Shown in pieces: positions 12,701 to 23,097 of a stretch of DNA of 64,000 nucleotides. Both the position numbers and the translations under genes were made by a program. The notes beneath the pieces were generated by a model that was not told the origin of the DNA, searched no databases, and saw only the letters and a list, made by a program, of their open reading frames with translations. This DNA comes from Achaetomiella virescens (lineage: Eukaryota; Ascomycota; Sordariomycetes; Sordariales; Chaetomiaceae), in contig JARNGD010000136.1 of assembly GCA_031001845.1 (NCBI GenBank), forward strand, positions 34,413-98,412, in the 5' to 3' direction. How positions within the stretch are numbered: position 1 is the stretch's first letter; each line of letters starts with the position of its first letter.

Positions 12701-14539
12701 CCCACGAAGACCCTACGCAACCAACAACGTCGACGACGACCGAGTCGATGGGGGGGTCCACCAATGAACCTGACGAACAGTCAACAAGCCGGCACGACGT
12801 GGAAACGCCAAATATCACACCGACGGCTATTACGCCAAATTGGCCAAAGGTCAACTTCCAGGGCAGAGCTTCTATACGGCTCATTTGACCGAACCACCTC
12901 CACCTGCGCCTCTCATCACCTGGCGCTATCCCACATCAAAGTTGAACACGATATTGAGACCTCTCGTCGTGCCAACTTCCCCAAGAACTATCGACAAGCG
13001 ACTCGCCTCAGCAACTTCAACGACTACTGGCTACCCGCTATGCGGCAACAAGACGACAGCCTGATCGCCAAGAAAGTCTACGACTTAGTACCCAAACGCC
13101 AGGGATGACGGTCCTGCCCAGCAAGTGGGTATTCGACGAGAAAGTCGATCCAAAAACTGGCACTGCAATAGCGAGAGCGAGATAGGTTGTCTGCGGCAAC
13201 TTTGATCAGGGCTCCTGGGACTTACAGGACGTGTATGCCGCCGTCGTCAACAGCGTCACCGTCAAGACCTTCTTTGCCCTCGTAGCGGTACAGGACCTCG
13301 AGTGCTACCAATTCGACTTCAAGACCGCCTTCCTCAACGCACCTATCCCTGATGGCACTAAATACTACGTCGAACCACCGCCAGGACTAGGCAAACCGGC
13401 TGGATACGTCTGCAAGCTCAACAAGGCTTTATACGGCTTACGCCAGAGCCCACTATACTGGTTCCTCGCCATCAAACCTGTTATGGAATCGCTGGGCTTC
13501 ACTGCCCTCTCCTCAGACCTTTGCCTCTTTCGTCACAAAGAACTTGGCGCCCTTGTTGTTCTGTACGTTGACGATCTCCTCATCGCCGCTATCACTGTGA
13601 ATATCATCAACAGTATTCGCGACCGCCTACACGCCATTTACGACCTCAAGGAATTAGGCGAAGTGAAGCGTTTCCTGGGATTTGATGTGATGCGCGACCG
13701 CACAGCTAGGAAGATCTTCATCTCACAATCCTCATACATCAAGACCCTGTTGGAAAAGGTCGGTATATGGGATTGCAAGCCAGCCGCAACACCCTGGCCG
13801 AGCAAATTCGAACTCCCTACTACGTGGGAACCCTTGACGACTGAACAGAAAGGCTACATCAAGAAGACTGGATCTATCAACTGGATAGCGAGTGGTTACG
13901 ACCAGACATCAGTTACACTACATCGCGACTATGCGAGGCAAATGCTGGGCCCTCGCAAGCCCACCTCGACCTTATGAAGCACCTCTTTCGTTACCTGCGT
14001 GGCACCGTTGATCAAGGTCTGGAATTCGGTGGCCATCTCGACATCAACGACCTCAAACTCACTACATTTGCCGATGCGAGCTGGGCAGACCAACAACCCT
14101 CACGGCATTCGAGAGGCCACGTGGTATTCGTTGCCGGTGGCCCAGTTATCTGGAAGACGAAAAAACAGTCCTTCGTTGCCCTCTCAACACAGAGGCCGAG
14201 TTCACCAATCTTACACCTGCGGCACAGTCGACTCTGTGGGTGGCGAAGATACTGGAGGAATGCGGCGCACCGCAACCATCGCCACAGATCCTCTTTACTG
14301 ACAGCCTCAACGCCTACCTGGCCGTCATGAATCCACTGAATGTAGCCAGAACTCGCTGCATCGACATTCGTTACAAGTGGATCATCGAGCAAGTCCAACG
14401 CGGCCGTCTGAAGGTTACCCACATCAAAGGCATTGACATGGCTGCCGACGGCCTGACGAAGCCACTGTTACGTGAGAACCACGCCAAATTCGTCAGACTG
14501 TTGGGCATGATCGCAAAGAAGATTCCATGGGCAGACTGA
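9746..14539 (+). CDS. Copia Gag-Pol polyprotein (frameshifted)
   Basis: In order: a Gag (UBN2-like) region with FPAWRDKLIRVLQRHNL and a second half in another frame up to 10502, then a zinc knuckle-like CRGC...CWWC segment at about 10593-10650. The aspartic protease region has VYDSGCGATTF (10944). The integrase has an HH-CC zinc module (HRRLMHAS...CEGCTMGKA, about 11365-11480) and a D,D35E core (RMDLV about 11540, GIDGGTEF about 11725, KVERAARD about 11850). The reverse transcriptase has QFDFKTAFLNA, ALYGLRQSPLYW and YVDDLL (about 13566). The RNase H runs from ADASWAD to a DSLNAYLAV segment and stops at 14537-14539. At least six one-base frame changes occur, plus a TGG-to-TAG change at 13183-13185. 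The damage is surprising beside near-identical LTRs: it is either a sequencing artefact or an element moved by a helper copy. Confidence 0.88.
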
Positions 14540-14674
14540 ACATAGGGTGGATTTGATGGAATTTGCCAGGAACCTTTTGAAGGAACCTCAACACCATGGA
14601 TTTAACCTGTAGATAGTCAACAGGGCACTGGGAATAGCCTCGTGCCGGCAGAGGAGTGGCTGTCTGTGGGGGGG

Positions 14675-14841
14675 TGTGGTGTGAGACCCACTGGTCCCAC
14701 ACCTTCATCTCAGCCATCCACCCCCTGCCCCTGAGTTCGCTGATCTTCCACTCCTTTCCAACAACAACAACAACAACATCAACCTCAACACCATAGCGAA
14801 TATCACCACATTCGCCGGCCCTCGCGCCGTTCCCCCTTACA
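14675..14841 (+). repeat. 3' LTR of Copia element
   Basis: This is a 167-bp direct copy of the 5' LTR, ending CCCCCTTACA and followed by the AGTAG target duplication. Confidence 0.9.
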
Positions 14842-14944
14842 AGTAGCTTCAAGGGGTCGTCAATGATATGATGTTGTTGTGTGGTGGATATGTGGGTCAA
14901 AGTGTCCCAAAAGCAGGGGTGTCCGGAAAGTAGGGGTTCCGACT

Positions 14945-15377
14945 TAGAGCAGCCTTTCTCCCACCCACTTTCTTCCTCTTACAATCTCTTCCTCTCTATC
15001 ACAATATAGCGTTCGTAAGCTATCGAGCGCTACAAGTTTTTTGTCCCCAATCGCACATTCTATTGATTCGGCCCATTTCTATTCTGTTAAGATTCTACGT
15101 GGAACCTGTATCCGTCGTACAGGCCAGACTCGCACCATTACCATACCGCCACCTATGTAGTCGCGATAGCTGCCCCGCTTATCGGTGTACGTAAACCCGC
15201 CTATCTCTCGTTCGGTACTAACACTGCGCCAGATGGGCCGTAGCAAGTTCGAGCGTATTCAGGATACGGCGAAGAAGCAGCTCGACGACAAAAAGGGCCC
15301 CACATTGTGCGATATAGAGACCATGGCGCTTCAGATCGCGTGACTAAATTGGCGATATCGTGACGAGAGGGGGTATC
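14945..15377. other. Unassigned stretch between pogo B and the LTR nest
   Basis: I see no coding region or repeat I can name. GTATC (15373-15377) precedes the LTR start, but no matching duplication follows at 15959. Confidence 0.4.
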
Positions 15378-15958
15378 TGTATCGGTCTCAGGAGTGTATT
15401 TCAACTATCTGATAACGACTTTACAAGTACATCCAATCTGGGGGAAAAAGGAGAAGAAGAAGAAGAAAAAGGAGAAGAAAGAAGGGCACAATAAAGTGGA
15501 TGACGTGGCCTTTGCCTGACCAGAGGGAGGCAACAGTCCGAAAGTGTAACGGTCCCAAGAGTGTATTGCAACTATTTGGTGACGACTCTACGAGTACATC
15601 CAATCTTGAAGAAAAGAAGAAGAAGAAGAAGAGGAAAGGGAACGAGGAAGAAGAGGAAGGGCGCAGCAAAATGGATGACGTGGCCTCTGCCTGACCAGAG
15701 GAAGGCAACAACCCGAAAGGGGCAGGCACGATGAGGGTCGCTGCCCACGATGTTGGTGTTGACATCAGGGCAGGGGTGCCCAATGAGGGTTAGGGTTGGC
15801 CAAGGGTTGCCGAGGCCACCACAGGGCTCAGCCCGTTACAGAAAGGGGCAGGCGCGATGGGAGTCGCTGCCGCGATGTTGGTGTTGACGTTCAGGGGCAG
15901 GGGTGCGCAACGAGGGTTAGGGCTGGCCGAGGGTCGCCGAGGGCTCAGCCCGTTAACA
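15378..15958 (-). repeat. LTR, TGTAACGG family (reverse), split by another copy
   Basis: This is the reverse-oriented copy of the family seen at 5171. It starts TGTATCGGTCTCAGG at 15378 and ends GCCCGTTAACA at about 15958. It is interrupted at 15544 by a second copy of the same family. It carries the same (GAA)n tract and the GGATGACGTGGCC block. Confidence 0.75.
15545..15840 (-). repeat. Nested LTR, TGTAACGG family, inserted in another copy
   Basis: This 296-bp unit starts TGTAACGGTCCC and ends GCCCGTTACA. It is flanked by the 5-bp duplication GAAAG (15540-15544, 15841-15845). The host is the sister copy 15378-15958, so this is an LTR inserted into an LTR of its own family in the same orientation. 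Confidence 0.8.
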
Positions 15959-16626
15959 ATTTTGCGAGAATTCCGGTATGGCCAATGCATCTCTCGTCCT
16001 CTGGTCGACTAGCCATCCGCTCCTACCCAGAAGACCTCGTAGCATCTCCAGGCTCTCACCGTCTCTCATCTCTCTCCCCTGTCTAGTTCCACCGTATTCT
16101 TTATACTGTGGTCAGCTCATCGAACCGGGCTTTCTGCGTGCGGAGCCAAAAGGACATGCTTCCAGGAGTAGACGCTGTTACCATCCCTGCTCATCTTCGC
16201 CTCTTCGTTGGGGTCGTCCGTAGTAGGAACCCAAACCGCCTCTATTCAGTCCTTGTTCTGTAACTTCAGGTATATTGGCCAGTTGTTATGCTCCCCCCCG
16301 GCTATGCGAGGTACTGCGGTGCCCAGAGCGTGACGTCCCTGCCGCTGAACTTGCCGCTGTCCCAAAAGAGAATGTTGATGCACTTGCCTAAAACGATCAG
16401 CTATGTCTCGGCTGCGGCCGTCAGACAGCCGATCCGTTCCATCCTCCCTTGTCGTCTTCGATGTACCACTCCTCGTCGTCGCGATCCGGAGGGGCCAGAA
16501 TGCTGATCCCGTTGAAATAAGGATCTCGTCGTCAGCCAGTTGGGCCACCGACTATACCGTCCTAGTGCTAGTAGAAGAGAAAGTACTCGCCGACGTTGTA
16601 GCGCGGAAAAGCCGCAATGTCCATGT
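15959..16626. other. Unassigned stretch between LTR copies
   Basis: The minus strand at about 16400-16620 has a short protein-like segment (DIAAFPRYNVGEYFLFY, then DRDDEEWYIEDDKGGW after stops). I do not recognise it; it may be the eroded end of a gene or retroelement. 15974-16030 resembles 7350-7405. Confidence 0.35.
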
Positions 16627-16909
16627 TGTAATGGGCTGAGCCCTGGACAGGTCTCGGCGACCTCGGCCAGCCCTAACCCTCGTTGCGGGCCCCTGCCCCT
16701 GAACGTCAACACCAACATCGCGGGCAGCGACTCCCATCGCGCCTGCCCCTTTCGGACTGTTGCCTCCCTCTGGTCAGGCAAAGGCCACGTCATCCATTTT
16801 GCTGCGTTCTTCCTCTTCCTCTTTCTGCTCTTCTTTCTTTCTCTTCAAGATTGGATATACTCGTAGAGTCGTCATCAGCTAGTTGAAATACACTCCTGAG
16901 ACCGTTACA
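16627..16909 (+). repeat. LTR, TGTAACGG family, without target duplication
   Basis: This 283-bp unit starts TGTAATGGGCTGAG and ends GAGACCGTTACA. The flanking pentamers (CATGT and GCTTT) do not match. The right flank is pogo element A sequence and the left flank is not, so this copy may mark a recombination junction. Confidence 0.75.
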
Positions 16910-18148
16910 GCTTTAGGCTATTGAAGCAGTCGTACGGCCCCCAGATTGAGGACTTAATACGTGCGTATATTGATTGCGCAAGAAAGTTCGAGTTCCTCTA
17001 CCGCTTTCACGAGGCTTTCTTTACTTCCATAACGGAGAGGAATATATAAGGTAGCTCTATAGCGACTGGCCTAGTGCTATTGAACTGGGGTGGAAACCTC
17101 CGGGGCTTCAGGGGGGACTTGTCACTCGGGCCCACTGCTGTACAGGGAGAGGCCGTGGAGGACTTTTGACATTGCTTTCATTTTGGTGAAGTTTCTCACG
17201 TGCAAGCCGCGTCATGTATATAAAGTTACCAGGGGCGCCCACTCAGGGTTCCGAGGCAGGGAGGCAGGCGGGCAGGGCGACAACAACAGTCAACGTTTCT
17301 TTCTTCAGTACAGACTGGAGTAGGTGAGGCTCTGACCAGAGGGCCAGAGGCGTTCGTTTGAGGGGTACGCCTTGCAGAGAGCTCCGGAACCACCTTAAGC
17401 CATGGCTTGTTGAAGCCTTCGTTCCTCCCCCAATTCACGGCATCAATATCACCAGACTGCTGTGACCACCAGTAGGGTATGGTATGTATGTGGATTTGAG
17501 GTGCTGCACACCAGTTCACTATACGATCTAGAGAGGGCACTTTTTAAGCTAGATATCAAGCTTCGTACGCCAACACCTCCGAACTTAAGGCCTGGCACTA
17601 TACAACCCCCGAGAAGCCGAGGCGCAGTCAACGCTCATCAAGACTCGCATTGCCAACTACCAAAATAGCTCCCCAACTTCAATGCTAGCTGCTATAGACC
17701 AGCTTGCTAAGGGTACGATAGCTATAATGCACCAGGTGGCTCTCCTTTAGGCCGAGGTCTCTACGCTCCGCAAGGCCAATGAGGCACTAAGCAAGCGCCG
17801 TAGAGCTAAAAAAACGCGGGTACAGCTTGGAGAATCACTTGCTATATAGGAGGCAAAGGACTTACTGGATCAGAAGGCTATACGTGCGGAGGTAGTGCAA
17901 GAAGCGTAGCCGGATAGTAGTGGGGCGGGGTGTCTCGGACGAAGGTTCAGTGCTGTAGTAGTGTATGCGGCAAGCCTGGCCATAATGCGCGCACTTGCCA
18001 GGAGGCCGTAGAATCATTCTGATTCAGCGATTTCTGATGTAATTGTAGTTGGTTCCTAGTGTTTATGCGTTGTAATTGAGGATAGTTGTAATAAGGTAGG
18101 AAGAAGTGCGCCACTCGTTTATATGCGCCGCTCGCTTTTAATGTACGT
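16910..18148 (+). mobile_element. Pogo element A, copy 2 (5'-truncated)
   Basis: The sequence from 16910 follows 5930-6604 of copy 1 closely: the GGC.ATTGAAG start, the LEFLY block, the LRTPTPPN block, the LRKANEALSKRR block and a zinc knuckle at about 17955-18000. It ends with a diverged terminal repeat (GCGCCGCTCGCTTTTAATGTACGT) at 18148 followed by TA. It is interrupted at 17081-17518 by another element. In-frame stops abound, so the copy is dead. Confidence 0.8.
17081..17518 (+). repeat. 438-bp TGAACTGG element (solo LTR or MITE), copy 1
   Basis: It has 8-bp terminal inverted repeats TGAACTGG...CCAGTTCA and a 4-bp duplication CTAT (17077-17080, 17519-17522). It is inserted in pogo A copy 2 at GTGCTAT|ACGATCTAG. 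No protein is encoded. Related copies lie at 57367-57809 and, reversed and truncated, at 57919-58309. Confidence 0.78.
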
Positions 18149-18518
18149 TACGCAAAGAAAACAGTGGAACACCCCCGCTACGATGCGTAAGCTAGACTGT
18201 TACTAAGAGATCCGGGTCATGGTGTTGGGAAGTGGCGGCTCCTACGAAGGAGCTTTTGGCAGGTGGCTGACAGGAGAGTAATTGACCAGAGAACCCCAGC
18301 AAGCCTTCCCAAAAGCAATTCCACACCAGGAACGGATGATCGCAGGATCTCTACTGAAGCGTTCGCAAATTCTGACAGGTTATTGTTGAGATCTATCTTC
18401 TAATATCTAACCAACCCAAAAGACAAACAAGAAAAGCAAAAGAGTAGAGGTAAAACGCTTGGGACGAATGTTGGCGGCCGGCCTTGGATAGACTGCTGTT
18501 CGTGAGACGGTCATGGGT
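18149..18518. other. GMC gene 3' flank
   Basis: This stretch lies between the pogo fragment and the stop of the GMC gene. I see nothing specific. Confidence 0.4.
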
Positions 18519-20442
18519 TTAGGCCTGCGCATACAGGTCGGGGTACGCCGCCTTGATCATGTCGGCACCCTGCGGTTGAGTCAGCATTGGCCGGGTTGGG
18601 TTATGTCAACAATTCGTCGAGTCCGCTCACCTTCTCACCGATCATGTAGACCGAGTTCTGGATACGGCAGTCAGGAATGACTGGAATGACCGAGGCATCG
18701 ATAACGCGCAACTTCTCCACGCCAAAGACACGCAGCTTGCCGTCGACGACGCCCTGGCTGATATCCTTACCCATGCGCGCGCTGCCACAGGGGTCTGTTC
18801 ACTTAAACATCAGCTTCCGCATCTTCAGGAAGCACAACACTGGCTGGAATGGTACTTACGAAACCCAGTCTGCGACCTCTCCAAAATCATCTTGTCCATC
18901 GCCGCGTCCGAGTGTCTCGGCATTGGCCACGGATAATCCTCCTCAATGATATCCTTCATCCCCTCGCCCGTCATCAACAGATCATCCACCCACCGAATGC
19001 CCTCGCGCATCGCCACGATGTCGAGGTCTTCCGCAAAGAAGTTGAGGTTGATCTTCGGCTGCTCCAGCGGGTTTGCCGAGTTGAGCGTCACCGTGCCGGT
19101 CTTGCTCAGCGGACGGAGCAGGTCGACGATCACTGTCAGGTAGTCCCCCTTGGCCGGCGCCGGGATGTGCCATTGGAAGGCATCGGAGAACATGGGGACA
19201 AAGTCAATCTCGAAGTGCGGCTGGCCGGCGGGACCAAAGGGGTCCAATCCGCCGTTGGCTTCCTTGGCGGCGATGTAGTCCGGAATCTTGTTCAGCCGGT
19301 CGTCGATGCGGGGAAGGCCGACAAGCTCGAGCAGGCCGCTGGTCATGGGGCCCTTGTTCTTCCACCGGTAGGCGGAGACGGCGGCGTCTTTCTCCAGACC
19401 GGCGCGGAGGAGGTGGTTGTCGAGGCCGTAGCCGTCCTTGAGTCGGAAGACGTGCGGGAGGATGGGGTGGTCAAGGAGGTTCTGTCCGACGTGGGGCGAA
19501 TCGACGACGATGGGGATGTTGAACTGAGAGAGCTCGTCCTTGGGGCCGATGCCTGAGAGCATGAGCAGCTTAGGGGACTCAAAGACACCGCTGGAGACGA
19601 TCACTTCGTGCTTGGCGTGGAAGATGTGCTCCTTGCCATCGGGGCCGATGACCTCTACGCCGACGGCCTTGCCGTTCTCGATTAGGAGACGCTTAGAGTT
19701 GGTCTTGCCCATGACGGTAACATTGGGCTTGCCGACCAAGTACATCCACGAGGAAGAGCGCTTGCCGTTGTAAATGCTGTTCAGGCACTTCCACAGGCCG
19801 CGCATTCTGCCGTTGTGCACGTCGTCGGTCAGCGCTTCGCCCTTGCTGACCCAGGCGGAGGTAAGCGCATCACGGAAACCAGCCACCTCAGGGATCAGAT
19901 CCGAGTGCGAGATCGGGACAGGTCCGCCTGGCCAATGTACTTCAGCTCCGGCGAGAACAGCCCCTTGTCGTCGTGGTACGTAGCCGGTTTGTAAAGATAC
20001 TCGCGGCACTTCTCCCACGTCCATTCCTCGCCGCCGAACGGGGCCCAGTCGTCGAAGGTGGCGGCGCTGCCGGGGATCCAGTGTGTAGTTGAGGCAGCTA
20101 CTACCGCCGAGGGTCTTGCCGCGCGTGTTAGGCTTCTCGATACGCGTGTACTCAGGGCGATCGATCATGGTCGTCTTGTACGCCCAGTCGTACTTGCTGT
20201 CGCGTAGCTCGAAGGCGCGTGCAGGCGTAGTGATGGCGTCCACGTCGGCCGGGTTGCTGATGCCGGCCTCGATGACGAGAATCTTGACGTTGGGATTCTC
20301 AGCGAGGCGGCCGGCTACGACGCAGCCGGCGGTGCCACCTAAGAGGTGTCAGTATGTGAGAGGATATGGAGGACAGGAGCGACGACATACCGCCAACGAC
20401 AATGAAGTCAAACTCAGTCTGAGTAGGAATGGTGTTAGCCAT
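18519..20442 (-). CDS. GMC-family FAD oxidoreductase
   Basis: Glucose-methanol-choline flavoenzymes oxidise alcohols and pass electrons to O2 (giving H2O2) or other acceptors. The minus-strand start MANTIPTQTEF at 20442 leads into the FAD Rossmann motif VVGGGTAGC, which is split by intron 20339-20390. The GKTLGGSSCLNY signature and the SSGVFESPKLLMLSGIG signature follow. The catalytic-site motif HPCGSARMG has its His codon built across intron 18795-18859 (TTTC|AC). A third intron is 18570-18630, and the protein ends AAYPDLYAQA before the stop at 18519. The length of about 600 aa is typical. The frame shifts at about 20085 and returns by about 19925, altering roughly 50 codons including the DDWAPFGG block. 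Substrate is not predictable. It is divergent from the catalase, 0.87 kb away. Confidence 0.9.
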
Positions 20443-21311
20443 TTTAGGTCTTTGAATAGAAAAGCTGCTGGGTCAAGCAGTAAATCAAGGGCGACCGAGG
20501 CTGAGAGATCGCTGAGAAAGAGAACTTGTGAAGGCGAAGGGCTGGACGGCTGGATGGCTGGATGGCTGTTGCTTGAGAAGTGGTGAATTGTCACAAAGTG
20601 TTACTAGGCGGTTGATAATTATCGAGTTTGATGGTTGGGGAGACTGGCTGAACACTGAGGAGGTTGTCGAAGCTGGTGAACAGGAAGAACCTCGAGAGGT
20701 AGCATTCGCCTTCTTTATTCCGACGGATTATCTCAATAGTTGTTGTCGTCTATCCCCAAGCAAGGTTTTCTCCCTTGCTCTTGCTGGACTCGTATGGCAT
20801 TGAAGTTCCCGATATCCCGCTTTGCCAACCAAGTTCTCGGTATTCCCGTCTCAACGTCAAGACCGAGCGCCGTCGTTTCTGACAACACACGATGCCGAAA
20901 GACAAGAAAACGCACGCCTGATTCAGCGACGCTCTCCAAAATCCATCAGTAAGCTCCATGGTTCGAGGCACAATGCAAGCTGTAACACAGCTCCTTACCC
21001 TGTCAACAATAGACTACGCGCTCGCAAGATTCCGAAGACTTCCCGACAGGGGCCAAACTCCGAGAACTTCCCGACACGGGCCCGATGAAACTCCGAGAAC
21101 TTCCGACACGGGCCCGATGAAACTATTCAGCACTTCAGACGTCACTTTTCATGATAGCCTCTAGTACGTTTGCTAGGGAAGTAAAATGGATAAGTACTAC
21201 AATCCCCAGCGTCTACCGTTCCTCCATGTCTTTAACAACAGAGACTTTTCAAGTTCCCTAAACTATCACACATTACCCCTCGCTTGAATAGACCAACGCC
21301 TCCTAGCCAAG
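20443..21311. promoter_or_regulatory. Shared divergent promoter region of GMC oxidoreductase and catalase
   Basis: This 869-bp gap lies between two divergent start codons. It holds a short tandem repeat (21032-21124). No stress-response binding site was identified with confidence by eye. Confidence 0.5.
21032..21124 (+). repeat. 33-bp tandem repeat, about 2.8 units
   Basis: The units are 21032-21059 (degenerate), 21060-21092 and 21093-21124. The core is CCGAGAACTTCCCGACACGG followed by GCCCGATGAAACT. The array lies about 190 bp upstream of the catalase start. Confidence 0.75.
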
Positions 21312-23097
21312 ATGCCCTCAGCTCGGTATACACTCTGGCCGAAGGTATGGAATTACCATTACACCTCTTGACTTCTCAGCCCGGTTTACTGACAGTTGCG
21401 TGCTGACATAACCACCAGGCTGCCCATACGCCGATGCTACGGCCGCCCAGCGGTTCAGCGACGGGTCACCCGTTAAGGGCCTAATGCTGCTTCAGGACAC
21501 GCAGCTCATTGAAACCCTGGCGCACTTCAGCCGAGAACGGATTCCAGAACGCGTCGTTCATGCACGCGCAGTTGGTGCCTGGGGTGAGTTCGAGGTCACG
21601 CATGACATCTCCCACCTGACCTCAGCCAAGTTCCTTACGGGCATCGGCACCAAAAGTAAGACTCTGGCGCGCATCTCAACTGTTGGCCCAGAACGGGGCA
21701 GCGCCGATACAATCCGGGATGTCAGGGGCTGGGCTCTCAAGATCTTCACCGAAGAGGGCAACCAGGACTTTGTCTTCAACAGCATCCCTGTTTTCTTCAT
21801 CCGCGACCCCATCAAATTCCCATCCCTGAACCGTTCACACAAGCGTCATCCCGCCACCAATCTCACTGATGCGACAATGTTCTGGGACTTCCACACCCAA
21901 AATCAAGAAGGCATCCATGCCTTGATGTTTCTATTCAGTGACCGTGGAACGCCCAAGTCGGTCCAGCACACCAACGGGTATAGCGGGCACACCTACAAGC
22001 TCACTAAACCCGATGGGACTTTTCACTACGTCAAGTTTCACTTCAAGTCCAACCAGGGCAACGAAACCTTGACCAACGATGAGGCTGTGAAGCTCGCGGG
22101 TGAAGACCCCGACAGGCATACGGCCGACCTATACAACGCCATCGAGACCGGGAACTTCCCCTCGTGGACCTTGTACATCCAGGCCATGACGCCCCAGCAG
22201 GCCGAGACGTACCGCTGGAATGTCTTCGACATGACTAAGGTGTGGCCGCATGCCGACTTTCCGCTGCAGCCCGTAGGCAAGCTGACATTCAATATGAACG
22301 TCTGTCGTCCTTGGACCCTTTCCTTTGACTTTACCTCCGCTGACTCTATACCTTATACGTAGCCGGCTAACTACTTCGCCGATGTCGAGCAAGCCGCCTT
22401 CTCCCCCTCAACCATGGTCCCTGGCCTGGCTCCTTCCGCTGATCCTAGTGAGTCCCGCTTCCGAATCTCCTTCCCCGCTCCTATACCCTTGCTCCACTTC
22501 CAACCAACCCCCTAACCAGCTAACCATCCCCGATTTAGTCCTCCAAGCCCGGATGTTCGCCTACCCCGACGCAGCTCGCTACCGCCTCGGGGTGAACTAT
22601 CAACAGCTCCCCTGCAACCAGCCCGTCGCGCCCGTTTACTGTCCCTACCAGCGTGACGGATTCGCCACTGTCAACGGGAACTATGGCGGCGATCCGAACT
22701 ATGTTCGCTCGACGCTCAAGCCTGTTCAATTCCTCTCTAGCCCGGGTGGGTACTACGCAGCGGAGAATGCGAACCATGAAGTCTGGGTCAGGGGGGCAGT
22801 GGCAGAGTACAGCGCGAGGTGACCGAGGAGGATTTTGTACAAGCCCGGATGTTTTGGGACAAAGTGCTCGGCAGGCAAGCAGGGCCAGCAGGAGAGGTGG
22901 GTGGGGAACGTGGCGGCGCATTTGGCCGGTGCGAAGCCTGTGGTTTGGGAGGCGGTCCTTGGTATGTTTTCCCTCTAGCTGGTGGTGAGGCGTCCTGATG
23001 CTGACGTGGGGCAGGAATGTTCTCCAGGGTAACCCCTCATTTGGGAGAGGCTATTCGCAAGGCGGTTGCTGAGAGGACCCGGAATGCGGAAGCTTAG
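21312..23097 (+). CDS. Catalase (haem, small-subunit type)
   Basis: Breaks H2O2 into water and oxygen. The catalytic block has VVHARAVGAWGEFEVTHD, whose first His is the distal catalytic residue (about 21560). The NADPH/channel region FNSIPVFFIRDPIKFP follows, and the haem-binding block RMFAYPDAARYRLGVNYQ (about 22552) supplies the proximal Tyr. The protein ends AVAERTRNAEA at 23094. Introns by splice consensus are 21345-21418, 22300-22362, 22448-22538 and 22962-23014. The length of about 500 aa fits a small-subunit catalase without a C-terminal flavodoxin-like domain. Exon 1 (MPSARYTL) has two extra bases or one missing base before its donor, and a second frame change lies near 22820-22860. 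No cleavable signal peptide or obvious SKL terminus is seen, so it may be cytosolic. Confidence 0.92.

Larger units (their letters stand above)
9402..14841 (+). mobile_element. Ty1/Copia LTR retrotransposon inserted in pogo element B
   Basis: Near-identical direct LTRs (9402-9570 and 14675-14841) bound a Gag-Pol region. The pol order is protease-integrase-RT-RNase H, which defines Copia. The target duplication is AGTAG (9397-9401, 14842-14846). The primer-binding site just after the 5' LTR (GGTTATGAGCCCT, 9571-9583) is complementary to the anticodon-loop region of initiator tRNA-Met, as in the half-tRNA priming of Copia and Ty5. A G-rich polypurine tract precedes the 3' LTR (about 14666-14674). 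LTR near-identity indicates a recent insertion. Confidence 0.92.
7670..14944. mobile_element. Pogo-type DNA transposon, element B copy 1, split by Copia
   Basis: The inverted termini share AGTCGGAACCCCT(G/A)CTTTC and continue with ...GGACACCCC...TTTGGGACACTTT. They lie at 7670-about 7725 and, reversed, at about 14893-14944. Both ends are flanked by TA (7668-7669, 14945-14946). Without the 5.44-kb Copia insertion and its 5-bp duplication the element is about 1.83 kb. A second, 3'-truncated copy starts near 56787. Confidence 0.85.

Noticed and set aside
5171..16909. TGTAACGG units first read as MITEs
   Set aside because: TG...CA ends and 5-bp duplications (TCTAT, GAAAG) fit LTRs; MITEs of the pogo group would have TA duplications.
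18849..19556. 235-codon plus-strand ORF across the GMC gene
   Set aside because: It is the antisense shadow of the GMC coding sequence.
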